From Syngnathus acus (taxonomy: Eukaryota > Chordata > Actinopteri > Syngnathiformes > Syngnathidae), in assembly GCF_901709675.1 (NCBI RefSeq), contig NC_051108.1:7300631-7364630 (forward strand): 64,000 nt of DNA. Reading direction: 5' to 3'. The translations under genes and the position numbers were made by a program. A model generated the notes under the pieces. The model did not search any database and was not told the DNA's origin. It worked only from the letters and a program-made list of their open reading frames with translations. Of the stretch, positions 9,771-23,300 are shown piece by piece. Within the stretch, counting starts at the first letter, position 1; every line of letters begins with the position of its first letter.

Positions 9771-12700
9771 TTATTGATGGATGAGCCAGTTGTTTGCGTC
9801 CTCCATATCCGTGTCCAGCTCTTCGTCCTCGTCCAGGGGCTCGGGGGTCCGGAGGTCTAGCTCCCGGAGAAAGTCGAGCGAGTAGGCCGGCTGGTGGGCA
9901 TCCGTTTTGAGGCCGATTTTCTTCTTGGTCAGGTGGAACTGGTCCCGGATGAAGTTGTAGAATTGGTACTCGTAGCGCATGCGGTGGTAGAGCACCTGCA
10001 GCGCTTCCAGGGTGGGCGTGTGCTTACGTACCGTGCCCGTCATGTTGCCCATCCTCCTGTGATCTACATACAATCACACTTTTTGTTGTGACATATACTT
10101 GAAGGTACGTGAGGCTAGCACTGTATCGAGGAGGACCTACCGGGGCTTTTGTAGATGTTGATCACTCCGGTAAAATAGTGTGGCAGCAGCCTCTCCAACA
10201 GGAGCAGCACGTCTTCAAGCTCCTCCAAGATACCCACCAGCAGGTAATTCTCCAGTACATTCTGTTTGGCCCGCTCCAGAGCCCATGGGCCTGGCTCTCT
10301 GATAGACAAAAAAAACAAACATAATATGAGATAATAGATGTGCCTGACAAGATGACATTGAGGGGTCTGCAGATACCTGCATTTCGGGTGCTGCCCGCAA
10401 AAGTACGGGATGATGTAGAAGACTCTGGGATTGGAGCACTCTGGGTAATTCTCCAGAATGCACACGTTTATGTCCTGAAAGAAAAAAAAAAAAATCCCGT
10501 GTTAAAGTTTGTGTATTGTTGCTGTCAGATGTAGCGCTCTTCAGCAGAGCTGGACTGTATTGACTCCTTTTGCCCACTAGAGGAAGCCGTGCATCAATTC
10601 CTGCTATAAGAGCCATTCACACAATTTCACCCGAGCTGCACTCAGCAATGACTTAAGGAGCAATTTTACTATTCAATGACTTCAGTTGAGGGACGTTCTT
10701 AATCACAGGGACCCAAAGCAATAGGCCTCAACCTTGGCGAGGGGAACCAACACGAGGCTAAATGTTCTCTATTATGATTTTTTAATTTTTTTTAAAAGGA
10801 CTGAAATCCCTTTCAGGTGTTTGGGGTCTACTGGGTTGAGGTAATTCCTGAGAAAGAGGAAGGATTGCTACTGTCAAATAGATGTGCCAGGTGGATTCTG
10901 CGAGGATAATAACTCCCTCGAGCCCCCAGAAAGGCAAGGGGGGAAATATTTACCGTTATAATACTAGTCTGTCTTTTCTCTTTTAAAGAGGCTTCAGATT
11001 GGTATGATAACCATAAGGAAAAATAACATTTTTTTAAAAAGATATTTGGGTGAATAAAGTCTTTTTTTTAAGAGCAGTTATCCTTGGGGCTACTTAGTAG
11101 CTACTGGCATTATATATTAGAGAAGAAAAAAAAACGCACATTAATCAACAGAGCAAAAAAGCATCTGTGTTTGTACAGTGTGTTTTTTTGTCTTGCTCCC
11201 TCCCCTCTCTTCTCACAGGGAAGCAAAAAAATGTTAATAATAATCATAATATTTATTGTTGTATTTCCCTTATTTTTTTTCAAGGCTCATTGATATACAT
11301 CTGCGCACGTCCGTCGTACGCGCACTCACGCGTAAACACAACACAACCGTCTTCAGACAAGTCATTAGTATTTAGGGGAGAGCACCAGCGTGCACACTCG
11401 AGCTCATTGTCACCATTCTCTGTGTGGATTAGGCCTACTGAAAAGTCTTTCAAAATGGAGCAAAACAGGCGCTAATCTGTCAAACTAACTCTCAGTGCAC
11501 TTCATGGAAAACAAGCAACGGTGTAAATATATTTTCTTGGATTGGCTTATATGTGAGGATCATTTCTCTGTGTTTTATTATATTACGATTTTAATTGTAC
11601 TTTGGATAGTTTCTTTTCTTTAATCCAACACAATGCTTTGTAATAAGTTTTGGTGTGTTTTGATGAGGATTATTTTTATATAGCGGGTGGGTCTGGAAGA
11701 TATCCTGGCTTTAAACGGGCGTTCACTGTATACTGATGACATAAACACACAACACGAACGCCAGTAGAGTGCAGAGCTGGGCCAAAGTAAAACAAACCTA
11801 ATTTGGATGACTACCAGACTCCCGGATTGGGATCATGAGCTAACGCTAATCAATTCACCTTCGGGTCTTACTGCACCCCGACGGCGACCGTCACCAAAAT
11901 CCCCTTTTGGTTGGTAAGAAACAAACAAGCCGTTTTGTCTTGAGACGGTGTGTTTACATGCTTTTGTGGCAGGTCCAACAGGGGCGTGTGCACAATATGC
12001 ATCCAAATGTTGTGCACATGCCGGGAAAAATGCACGGTGACCGCAGGAATGTCTCGGGACCACGTTGGCTGGGTCGAGGCAGCTGACAGCCATTTACGCT
12101 AACACCTCTGGTGTGCTGCCTGTGGTGTGGATTCGACATTTCAAGGACACTTCATGTGCTGCGTTATTTGTAAGACGTGGATGTTGAAAAATATAATTTG
12201 CGGATCATATAGCGTTATAATCTATGTGACAAAATTATTATGGGATGTTGTCTATGCTTTAATTTCATGCTGCTGAACCCCCCCAAAAAAATCTTCTAAA
12301 CAGATCTGTGAGGCACATGTTGTCTGTAATGTGGTCAAACTGAAATCGGGTCTCTAATCGAAATCAAAGTGGATTTAATTATTGGGTTGACTGCTTCAAA
12401 CTAAAACAGGTCCCACTTTGATTTGCATGCAGGAAGCGGCCGCTAACGTGACAATCGTCAGATGTACATGTCGGTTGTTACGTGACTGGAAGATCCAAAA
12501 AAAAATAAAAATAAAAACAGAATAGCAATATGTTGAACATTAGCAGGAACGTCAAAACATGCGCGAGGCACAAATCTGCGGTCTTACCAGATATCTCTCG
12601 TCATCTGTCATCTGCGGAGTGCGGATGAGATGATTCTGCTCGCCCCTCCAGTCGCCGAAGCGACGGAAGAAGTAGTTGGACAGGAAGCGGTTGATGGGGT

Positions 12701-14308
12701 CGCGGATGATGTTGATGTAGACGGGCTCCTCGATCTTGAACCTGACAAAGACCGAGTTCGAGTTGAATAGCGCCGGTAAGAACAACAAGCCAACGCAACT
12801 GGGTTGATTCACCTGCTGAAGTTGAGGAAGTGAACATGACGTGTGTAGAGGAAGGGCTGAGGGATATTACTGATGTTCTTCATAAGATCCACCTGAAGAT
12901 AAAAAGAAAACATGAGCGTTCTTCTTCTTCCCTCCGTTGTGAATGAAAGAACCTCCTGAAGGCTTTCAAGGTCTGCACGGAGCACGCGCTGGCGGCAGCC
13001 AAAGCAAACGTGAAATATGACAGTGATGTCATAGCTGCGCAAATGCCAACTGGAGGTTATGCAATCCGACACATTATTCACAAAAGACGTTTGCCGTACA
13101 TTTTTCGGTTATGTCCTTCCTTATGTGTACGCTGAGAAAGAGTTGTTCCTCACCCAGCCCGCCGCGGTAGCTAGTCACTACTTTTAGCTACATACACAAG
13201 AATTATTGCTCATTAGTTTAAATGTCCTCGTTGCACCGCTCGCCGTTTTTTCCCTCCAAATGCAGCCAATTCCGGCTTTTATGGCGGTCACATTGGCGCA
13301 AAATCCTAATATTCCGTCTTTCCCACCTGAATGGGTCTTCTTACTGGGGAGCCTTTCAGTGAAGGGCAGCGTTTATCTGCCCCCGGTCGTTTGAATGCGT
13401 GGCTCTTATAAACCGGCAGTTATGTCATAGCGGCGGCAATATGTATATTTGTTTATGTACACAAGGCTCTTAATCTTGGGCCTCAGTCAGCTTTGGGCTT
13501 CGCATACTCCCGCTCAGTACATTTCCACTTGCTCCGCTTTGGGGAATCGTGCCTCGCATTTATTAAAAGCTAGAGCAAGTATAGAATCCTGAAATCCCGT
13601 CTGTATAGACTCCATAGTGAGTCCAGACCAATTAGCCCAATGTTAACCCCTGATGACCCACCCCCCCGTAAAGTTCCAAACTCCTTTTCCTGGTGTATGT
13701 GTAGACCCTAAGCACATTTGGCAGCGAGTGTGCGTGTTTGTGTGTTTTCTGACCTAACCCGAAAGGCTGTCTGGCCAGACTGCCTCTCATTCACAGAGCT
13801 GGGCCACTAGAGGGAAAATGTGGAGAGATTCCAAGCATACCTGCAACCCCCGCCCCTCCGTTCTTCCTGCGCCCCGTGGCGTCCTCGGGAGGGAGGGGGG
13901 CTGTGCGGGGGTCTTATGCCGCAGTAAGGTTGCATTTGGTTTTCATACAGCATGACTCAGGCGGTTTGATTTGTTTTGTAACTCAATTTAGTCGCACGGG
14001 GAATGCTAAGAAAAAATCTGGGTTGGTAAAATGTAATTTTTGTGGAGCATTTTTTTGTGGGGGTCTCTTTACATGTGTGTAAAAGCCAGCAATAAATAGC
14101 CTGGAAAATTACCACGATGATTCACCTGCTCGTGTTTGGTGAGCCGCGTTTTATTGTGAATGTCGGATGAGATCAAGTTGAAGCGATGCTTCTCGGCCAG
14201 TAAACGCAGCAGGATGACGACTGTGCGGCTGCCGCATTTTCCCACGCGGTTGTACACCACCTGACTTGGGAACGGGAGGACCTGGGAACACAAATAAAAT
14301 AAATTTGA

Positions 14309-14339
<31 letters not shown>

Positions 14340-17300
14340 AAAAATTGAAGTTAGTGACGCCAATCATGACACGCCAGTTAAGCCGGCATAACTCATTGAG
14401 TCAACAACATGACAACAAAATGAAAATAATTGAAGACAAGTGTCAGCCAAGCACAAAAATATTTGGAAAAACAATGCACATTTCGGTCAATGATCCTCCT
14501 TGTTGAAGCAAATGTAACAGTGAGAGTAACAAAGTTTGACAGGAAGTGAGTCAAGGATTAGGAAGAGATAAACAATTCCATTAAAGAAAAAGATGAGGAA
14601 ATAATCTGATAAGTATCTACAAAAAGGTTTTGGTGCAGCACTTAAAAGCATGTTCCCCTTTATCTCCTGTTCCTGATGGGAAAAAAATCCAGGGAGTGAT
14701 GAATTTTTGTTAACATTCCCAGTCTGGAATTGTAATAATGTTATCCTAAGGGAGGGGTGGGGGAGGTGGGGGGGGTGTCCATGTGTCAGCCCATTCAGAA
14801 GCAATTCTGACTTTTTCCACCAATCACAGATAAAATATTGGTCTCAGAACTGCGAACAAGTTCCGAACGGATGGTGAGAAGCCCGCGAAAGCAACAGCGA
14901 GGCGAGCCACACTTCTTGTTGGTCGTTTAGACCAGTGGTCCCCAACCACCGGGCCGCGGACCGGTACCGGTCCGTGGGTCACTTGGTACCGGGCCGCCAA
15001 GCCGCACAGAAAAAAAAAAAATTTATCGACGATCAATTAATTCAGGTCAAGACACTCGTCCCGGTCACGTGACATGTTTCCCCCAGTCGAGCCCGCAAAG
15101 CTAATATGTGGCGACAGGCTAACTAACCAGGCAATGAAGCATTCAAAACTGCTTCAACACATGGAGACCAAGCATCCTGCAATAAAAGACAAACCTTAAT
15201 CACTTCGGGTGTCATTGTCTCCGATTACGTCTAGATGGGACCGGCTCGTTTCTGAGAAACAAACTCAGTGCTCCCACTAATTCAACGTAATGGTGAGTTT
15301 TATTTTTGTCATTTGTACTTGTTTTTATGTCAGTCGTATCATTTTATTTCATCGTATTTATATATTTATTATAAATGTATTATTTATTTATTTATATAAA
15401 TGTATTATTTATTTATATAAATGCCGGTCCGCGAAAATATTTCTGACATGTAACCGGTCCGTGGCGCAAAAAAGGTTGGGGACCACTGGTTTAGACTACC
15501 AAAACAAAATGGTCTCCATGTGCCAACAAGGTGTGAATGTGCACATGCCAAAAAAAAAAAAAAAGTGATTCGTAGGTTGTCGCGTCAGTCGGCACTTGGA
15601 CTAGTTCAAGTACGTTTTGACAAGTGTGGCGCTTCGCTTACAACTTGTTGCGACAAAGTAAAGACATTCTTCTTCTTTCTATATTTACCATCATCAAATT
15701 CCAGACAGTTAGCGGCGAATGCTACATCCACCCCTCCAGGGTATTTTGTCAACGCCCGGCCCAAATGACAGATTTTTTCTTTGCATTGCAATCTGTGCGT
15801 GACAATGCATGCGCAAATGTGTAGGGGATTCGAGTAAATGTGGCCAAAGATTATAACTTTCATATGACAGTTTGGAGCTCCATGCAAAAATGAGAGTGTT
15901 TGGAAAAACCGCGCAACGCTCGGAATAACATCTTTACACATAAACTGGCATGACAAGAATGCGCCCCACCTTTGGTTTGTACACGTGTTTGAAAATATGA
16001 CTAAAGTAGATGCTCCAAAAAAAAAAAAAAAGATAGTCTGGTTATGATCAAGTTTGGTCTTTTCTGACTTTGTCCGTTTGTCTGGAGCAGGCAGTTCAAA
16101 TTCGGCAGCAACAATTTCAAGAGGGCCATCACATGGCATCATTTAAAATAAACATCAAGTAATTTTTTGCGGTGACAAAGAGCAAAAAAAATTTAGTTAT
16201 GACACACTTATTAAGTTAGTGCAGTAATGTGTCAGATGTTGGATATGCTAATCACAGCTTGTCCAAGCCATTAAACGGAAATCCATAAAAGACACTTGAA
16301 TGGACAGCGACCTGTCACAGCTGCTTAAACAAAATTTTCCACATACGGGAGATGAGCCAAGTTCATATCTGAAAGTGGGTCAAAATGTGTGCGGGTAAGC
16401 AAGGGGCTGAGAAGAGTTCAAGTTGAGGAAATGGCGAGCGTGTGTGTCAGAGCTCCAGGCAGGGTGGAAAACAGTCATGTTACGTAACACCTTTTTTTGT
16501 TTTTTTTGTTTTTTTTTTAGTTTCTCAATCAGCTTCCTGGAAGTGTGCGGCGGAATACTGACTTTCACTTTCTTGGGTTGTGCAAAAACATTGCCGAACA
16601 ATCACAGCATCAGAAATATTCAGTCGGGAAATTGATCTTTTTCTTGGCTGTTGTTTTGAATTTGAAACTGTCTAACGAGAAATGGTTTTGTTTCAATCAG
16701 TCGCTCTAATCACTTGGAGGGAGGGGGGGGACTTACTCTTGGAGCAGGAGGTCCGTGGTCATCCTCGTACGTAGATGACCCTGCAAAAGAACAGAAGTGG
16801 ACTCCATCAATTCTAGTTAGCAACAAGGCCCGTGCTAATGCTATTTTTTTTCACTGTCCAAAAAACATGCATAGCAACATGTTTTTATGAATGTTATAAA
16901 AAGCTTTTTATTGGACAGCTACACTGCATTTCATTCTATCCTCCCAACAGGAGCGACATGTACAGTTAACCTGCACAAAGATGCTCAATGTGTGAACAAT
17001 TGAGCTCATTCAAGGCTTTTTCATCGCCGCTTCTGAAAGGAGGCGCTAACTTCAGACAGCCGCCTTTTCTTGCGGCCACAAACAACACACGCTTTTTTTT
17101 TCCCTCTTCCCTGACATCCAGGTGGTGCGGCCCCGCAACGAGGGAGCCAAGTAGCGAGGGAGACAAATTGGCGAGCGAGCAAGAGAATAAAAGCTGCGAG
17201 GAGAGGAAATATTACATAAGCGAACAATATTACGCTTCTGAAATGAGATACAAATAAATATGCACAGCCAAGGTTTCCCCATTTGGCTCTTAATGCGAGT

Positions 17301-20300
17301 GACCTGTGGCATATGCTACAATTAAATAAATAAATAAATAAATAAGCACAAAAAAGAATTAAATAAAACATTTTGTTTCTCCATAAAGCGAGACAATTTA
17401 CATCAGATGCCCGATTAAAACAATTCAAACTTGGTCTCTTCTTAAACGAAATGAAGATGACTAGAGCACTCAGTCATCTGGTTCCACCTCGCTTTGACCC
17501 CGCGGGGGGAGGAATTAAAAAATCCCGAGTTCACCAAAGGTCTCCGAACTTCCGAGTAATGCTGCGACAAGGCCTGATGGCGTTAACACGATTGATCCCC
17601 CCGCTGGGTTATCATCCGTGATAATAACGCAGCCAGCTGATTAAAATTCCTGCCCGCAACTAATGAAGACAGAGTCAGCCTCTTAGTATCTTTTTAACGA
17701 GGGGAAACAAGTCAAACATAAACGTGTTTTCGTGTGTGTGTGCGTGTGTGAGAGTCAGAAAGTGACTGATGGCCGAGCTAAGTGGAATGCGGCAGCGCTT
17801 CGGCATGTAGCTAAATGCCTAATTGGATTATTGGGTCACAAGATTTATGGCTTTGCTGCTGGCCTGTAGCTACGCGGCCCCAATAAGTATTTCTATCAAT
17901 ATGGCCGCAAAACCACTACAGCTCATCAAAAAAAGTCTCCACAGTCTCCAATAACTGTATTTTCCTCAAGAATGTTTAATTCCCAATCGTACTGCGGAAA
18001 CAGCCAATCACGACCCAGAATGAGACGCTACGCTCGAGAACCATAAACGTCAATGAGAGTAGGCGAGGCCACTGAGGAAGGCGCAGTGCCGCTTGATGAT
18101 GAAGCCAAAGGGGACTCGGAAGGTCACCAGACTGCTGGCCTGGAATGTTCCGCTTATGTAAAAGCAGATTACAGGTTCTTCAGTGAGTGTCAAGACCAGA
18201 CCTTCTCATCTTTCACCACACGCTGCTGTCTGGAGGGTGTGCGCACTCCCCGTTTAGACAGTTAGCAAGATCTTTTCCTGATTTTTGAGAACTATTTTTA
18301 GAAAGGAAATGATAGCTTCATGTTCCAATGATGTCCCGGAGTACAGCCACCAACCAGAAATAATTACCACAATAAGATGAGTACATTTATTTTCAATTAA
18401 TTTCACTTGGAAAAAAAAGATCTTCAAACTACACTGTAGTAAATTCATATGTACTGTCTAGCTTTGTGCACTTAGCGCTGGTAAACTTAGAAACACGGAC
18501 CTGGTTTTACTAAACATTTGGGCCACAATTGACACCATGTACAAACACAGTACGTACTTATATACAGGCGCTTACATACGTACGTGTCACCACCCCGCCC
18601 TTTGATTAGGTGTGTTGGCGAAGCGGCCCCAAAGCTCCACCACCTCCCTAATTATAGGAGGGTCATGGTCTTGGCTAGTCATGTCAATGGAAATTAAAGT
18701 CCGATATAAATAAAACAAGCCGCGCCGTCGCTTTGTTTTTGCAGGTGCTCCAGACCGCAATGCAGAAGTCGGACGACCAAAATTTAGGTTGGGGACATGG
18801 ACGGAACCACCGAAACTGACCACCCAGCAGAGCTGGAAAATCAAATGGAAATTTTAAAATACAATTTGTTTGTGGAATGAAGACCCTCAAGGCCTGACTA
18901 TCCTAATTTACTGTTCATCAACATCAACATGATTTCTGGGTTGAGTCACAAGCAGAAAACCATTCACGCCTACGGACGGCTAACAACCGACTCTCATAAA
19001 CGTTCCATTTGCGTTCGGACCAACGGTGGGGAAAAAATCGGTTTCGCTCAGACGATTTGATTCCTCCGAATTCAAAGCGCTAGCCAAGTCATGCAGAGAG
19101 GATAAAAGCAAGTGAGGTGTGAGGGAAGCACACAATGATTGAGCCCAAAACTTGCTACTCACTGTGTTGTGCCATTACACCAAGATCTAACAAAAATGTA
19201 CGTAGTTTCGTCACATTCCTAGTCAATTGAATCCCTTGGAAGAAGTTGTTTACCAGATGAAGCGGTTTTGCTGCTGAGTCACAAGCAACTCTAGATATGC
19301 AAAACAAAATAAAAGTTGAGGGCCATTTTTAGACTCTTGGCTCTGTTGGGGGGGGATTGGATCCCCCCTTGGTTGGTCATGTGACACAAGTCCGAGACCC
19401 ACAAAAAAAAAAAAAGGAGGAAAAAATTATCAAAATGGATTTGGGAGCTGACGTCAGCGCAAGTTTAATTGCTGGCAGCTTCCTCGGTGGCTTGACATTC
19501 CTCGCGGGGAAAAGAAACACTCAATGATTCCACTTGAACAAGGGAGACACACACACATTCAATTAGAGCACTAAATAAGACATCCTCTCTATTCATTTGC
19601 ATTTGAAATGTCACTTGAAGTAGCAGTAAAAATTAGTAACGGTCTTAAATCACATTAAGCAGTGGCTTCAATCCCTACTAGCATCTCAATTGCTAAGCAT
19701 GTAGGCTACATTAGCAAACACAAAGGCGAATACAATAAAAAGCTTAAATCAAGACACCACTTCAAATTATATTATTGTCTCTCTGATTTTGTTATTATTG
19801 GTACACACTTGTGTAAAATTAACACTGACAAGCTGACATAACCTACGTTTGGTGCTGCTGCTTTGGTTAGCAAATGAGTTCTACTGATGTCTAAGCAAAT
19901 CCTGTATTTTTGTGCCTGCAGCCACAACGATGGAAGACACAAAGGGGAAAAAAGGGTAAGACAAAGGGGGAAAAATATGCGCGGCCAGATGATGAAAATG
20001 GCAGAGGATAAAGGAGCAATGCGACACATTGCAATCATGGAATGCGATGACGGCATTGCAACTTGCAAGAGGGGGGGAAAAAGGTTGTAGTAGTGCTGCG
20101 GAATGGAGCATGCACACATGTGACTTCCTTTTTGATATTTAGTCTAATTTGTTGGCTTTTGCGAGGTAGGATGAATCAAAGTTACAGGAGAACAGCATAA
20201 TAAAGTCACGTTGATCTCATGAGATGTCTGGGTGCTAAATAGACAGATGTACTGTATCATAAGATTAAAGAAAAAAAGGGACTCTGCATTCAGCTAGTGC

Positions 20301-23300
20301 GCAGTAGCCAACTCATCTGCATGTCTTTGCTATAAATTCACTACTTCAAGATTGTCTGTAATTTCTGGTAAGAAAAAAATTGGCATCACTAAGCAAAACA
20401 AAAAAAACATGTCTTGGTGCACGTGTGTCAGCACTCCGCTAATTACATGGCGTGTGGTGGCGCAGGCCTGGCTTTATCCGCTGTAGAAATTCTCGTTTGA
20501 TGGAAAGGTTCAACCGAAGCCACGCCCTCGTTTTGGCTTTGCTTCAGGACAAAAGATGACCGAGTGAATTTTGGACTGTCGGAACATATCAAGGACAGAA
20601 AACAGGAGCCCGCGGGATGTACCCGTGAACACGTGTGTGCGTTTTGAGCAGAAGCACCTCGTAACCCCAATGACATCATCGGAAAGCCTCCCGAAAGAGG
20701 TCCACGTTCGCATTTTCCCGCCTCGCTATTTTCCTCATCAGGTGCCAAATAAAGTGCCTGTGCCATATGTGAAGCACATGTCAGCAAGGGGGGGGGCACT
20801 TTTTTTGGGTGGGGGCATCCGAGCGCTAACGTCAAGGCCGAAACGATCCCTATCGAAGATGGACGGCGAAAAGTACGGCCGATCATCTGAGAGCACAAAA
20901 AAGCAACATCCCCAAAACAAAACAACAGATGGCGGCTCTCACTTCCAAGAACAGTAAAGTCGTATTTATAGACGAAGCCTTTAAAGGAGGTTTACGGATG
21001 GTCAAAGTGGACGTCACGGTTTCAAACATCCATCTGAAGAAAAGGCTCAGGTGGCCGTCGACAAACAAAAACGCCATCTCTGTTTTTGTAGCAACGCACT
21101 TACAAACAATGCACGTGACTGCGTCATATTATTCAAAGAATGAAGCTCAGAAAGGACAAAAAAGGAATAAAAGAAGAAAAACAACTAACCAACATCACGC
21201 CGAGCCAGACATCTGTGCCGCTTCACACAATGTACAGCACACTAATTACGGAGCGTGAAATGACAAAGTGGTCTTGAAAATAAATCCTTCTCACTTCGTT
21301 TTCCAGCCTAAAAAAAAGAACAACGCTTCTTTTTTGGAGCCTACGTTTTCACACCAGCCGCCGGTCTCACTCAATCCTTCAGTAATTCAGACGTTTTGCG
21401 AAGCCTAATTTGAGGACGCCATGCCAGACCGCATGTATGAGGCAAGAAATATGAGTCTGTGGAGGGTCATGAGGAAGCTACACTCAGTGACGCGTTAAAA
21501 GCGCTTGCAGAACTCAACTGGGCTCTGTTCGGGGTCACGGCCCAAGGTGCGAAGTGTTAGGGCAGGGTTGGATGGCGCGCGTCACGCGTGGACACTGACA
21601 CACTGTGCTGCAAGTCAACTCGTATGCGAGCCGCGGTTGTGGATTCATACTAATGTAGCGCTAACACATACTAGCACATCCTATCAAAACTATTTGACGC
21701 TGACCTTCTCTAAGTGAAAATTTGCGACTTAGTGAGTAACTATCTCTGATGGTGATGATCAGAAGCAACAATAACAATGGCGACCCGCCATGACACCCGA
21801 CATGGCCTTTTGCCTCCCACAACTTTTGATATAGCCTCGACGCTCGTGCGGCTTGCGGCTTTCCTGCACTTTTGGAAAAGTCAGGAAAGCCACGGAATAT
21901 TTGCAGTGATAATGACCCACCGGGGCCCCGTTCAGAGTGATCCGACAAAGCCTTTATTTAACCGAGCCCGCTGGGAACGCTTCGGCCAAAAAAGCAGCTC
22001 AGGGAGAAACTCAATGGAGGGTGATGACTACAAAGTACGACGACTTACTCAAAGGCATTCAAGCTAAGTGGAATTTCTTCCACGTGTAAAACCGAGATGG
22101 GCGTTCAATTACGTAGGCAACGACAGCCCGGTGGGCCGCGCTTATGTTTGTTCCAGCTACTCAAAAGCTTGTAAAAGAAAAAAAAGTATGTTGAAGACTA
22201 GCAGTGTTCGAGAGCAACTCGTGAGCTTTTCATCTAGGAAATGATTGACGTGATTATTCTGAGGATAGAGCGGATCAATGGTGGAAGCTGAGTGGAAGGA
22301 GTGACAGCCACACAGCCAAGGTTCAAACGAGTGGAGCGAGGGACTGCCAGGTTGTTCTGGCCCAGACCGACGGAAACACTCCAGAACCATCAAGCCGAGC
22401 CAGAGAAATGGCGCGAGGCCTGACTTTAAAAAGCCAAACGTGTCCTAGGATGACCCTTGACTCCTTGTTTACAAAAAGGTTGCTCCTGGAAGCCACTGGG
22501 TTTGTTAACTTTGGAATGGCCTTCAAAACGTCTCTTCTGAACATCTGGAAAATGTAGTTTTCTCCAAGCAAAGGAGAAAAACAAGAAAGCCCAGCACGCT
22601 TGTGAGCGTCAAATAGAAGGACGGCGAGGGAAGGGAAAACCCATCACCGTCCCGAAGAGTTCCGAAGTGTGACAAGTGATGGGCAGATGAGGATTTTAGC
22701 ACTCGCCCTTACATGGAAGAGGTAACGACGTGTCAGGGAAATATTTTGCGCTGAACACAAAGCTTGGTTTGAGAAGAAGAGAGAGGAAGCATTTTGAGAC
22801 GGAGGTGCGAGCTTTGCTTTCCACGGGGGACGTCCACATTCCTTCTGAGGAGTTCAAAAATGCTCCTCGCTGCCTTCTCTCATAACAATCTATCCCTTGC
22901 ACTTTCACACCAATGATTGTACGCCGGCAGAATGCTACAGCGATGGACAATATGAGTCACGATTGCCTCATTATTGTCATGAACAAGGTGGCGAGCATTC
23001 GCTTGGCCTACAATCAATCTAAGATGTGCCTTTATTTCCGTAGTCTACTTAAAAAATACATTTGAAATAGATGACTGTAGGATGCTATCTTAGGATGCTA
23101 GCTTATAATGCTAGCTGCCAGTCTGACTTTCAGCCTGTCTGGAGCTGCTTTTGGTCAACAAATAAACGTAATGATTTGGATCTTCTACCACTGGCGTCAG
23201 GACATATATGTAAATCAATTTAAAGTAATGCTGAGAGAAAATGTTGTCTCACACGTTAGCTTATTATGCTAGCCACCCAAGTTTGTAAACAAAGGATTGA

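Noticed and set aside
15606-16142. 178-codon minus-strand frame in ust intron 2
   Set aside because: Contains homopolymer-encoded runs and no domain; no flanking splice sites in phase with ust exons.
20929-21258. 109-codon plus-strand frame starting [12 protein letters not shown] in ust intron 1
   Set aside because: Attractive start, but no homology recognised and the C-terminal half is low complexity; too weak to call.
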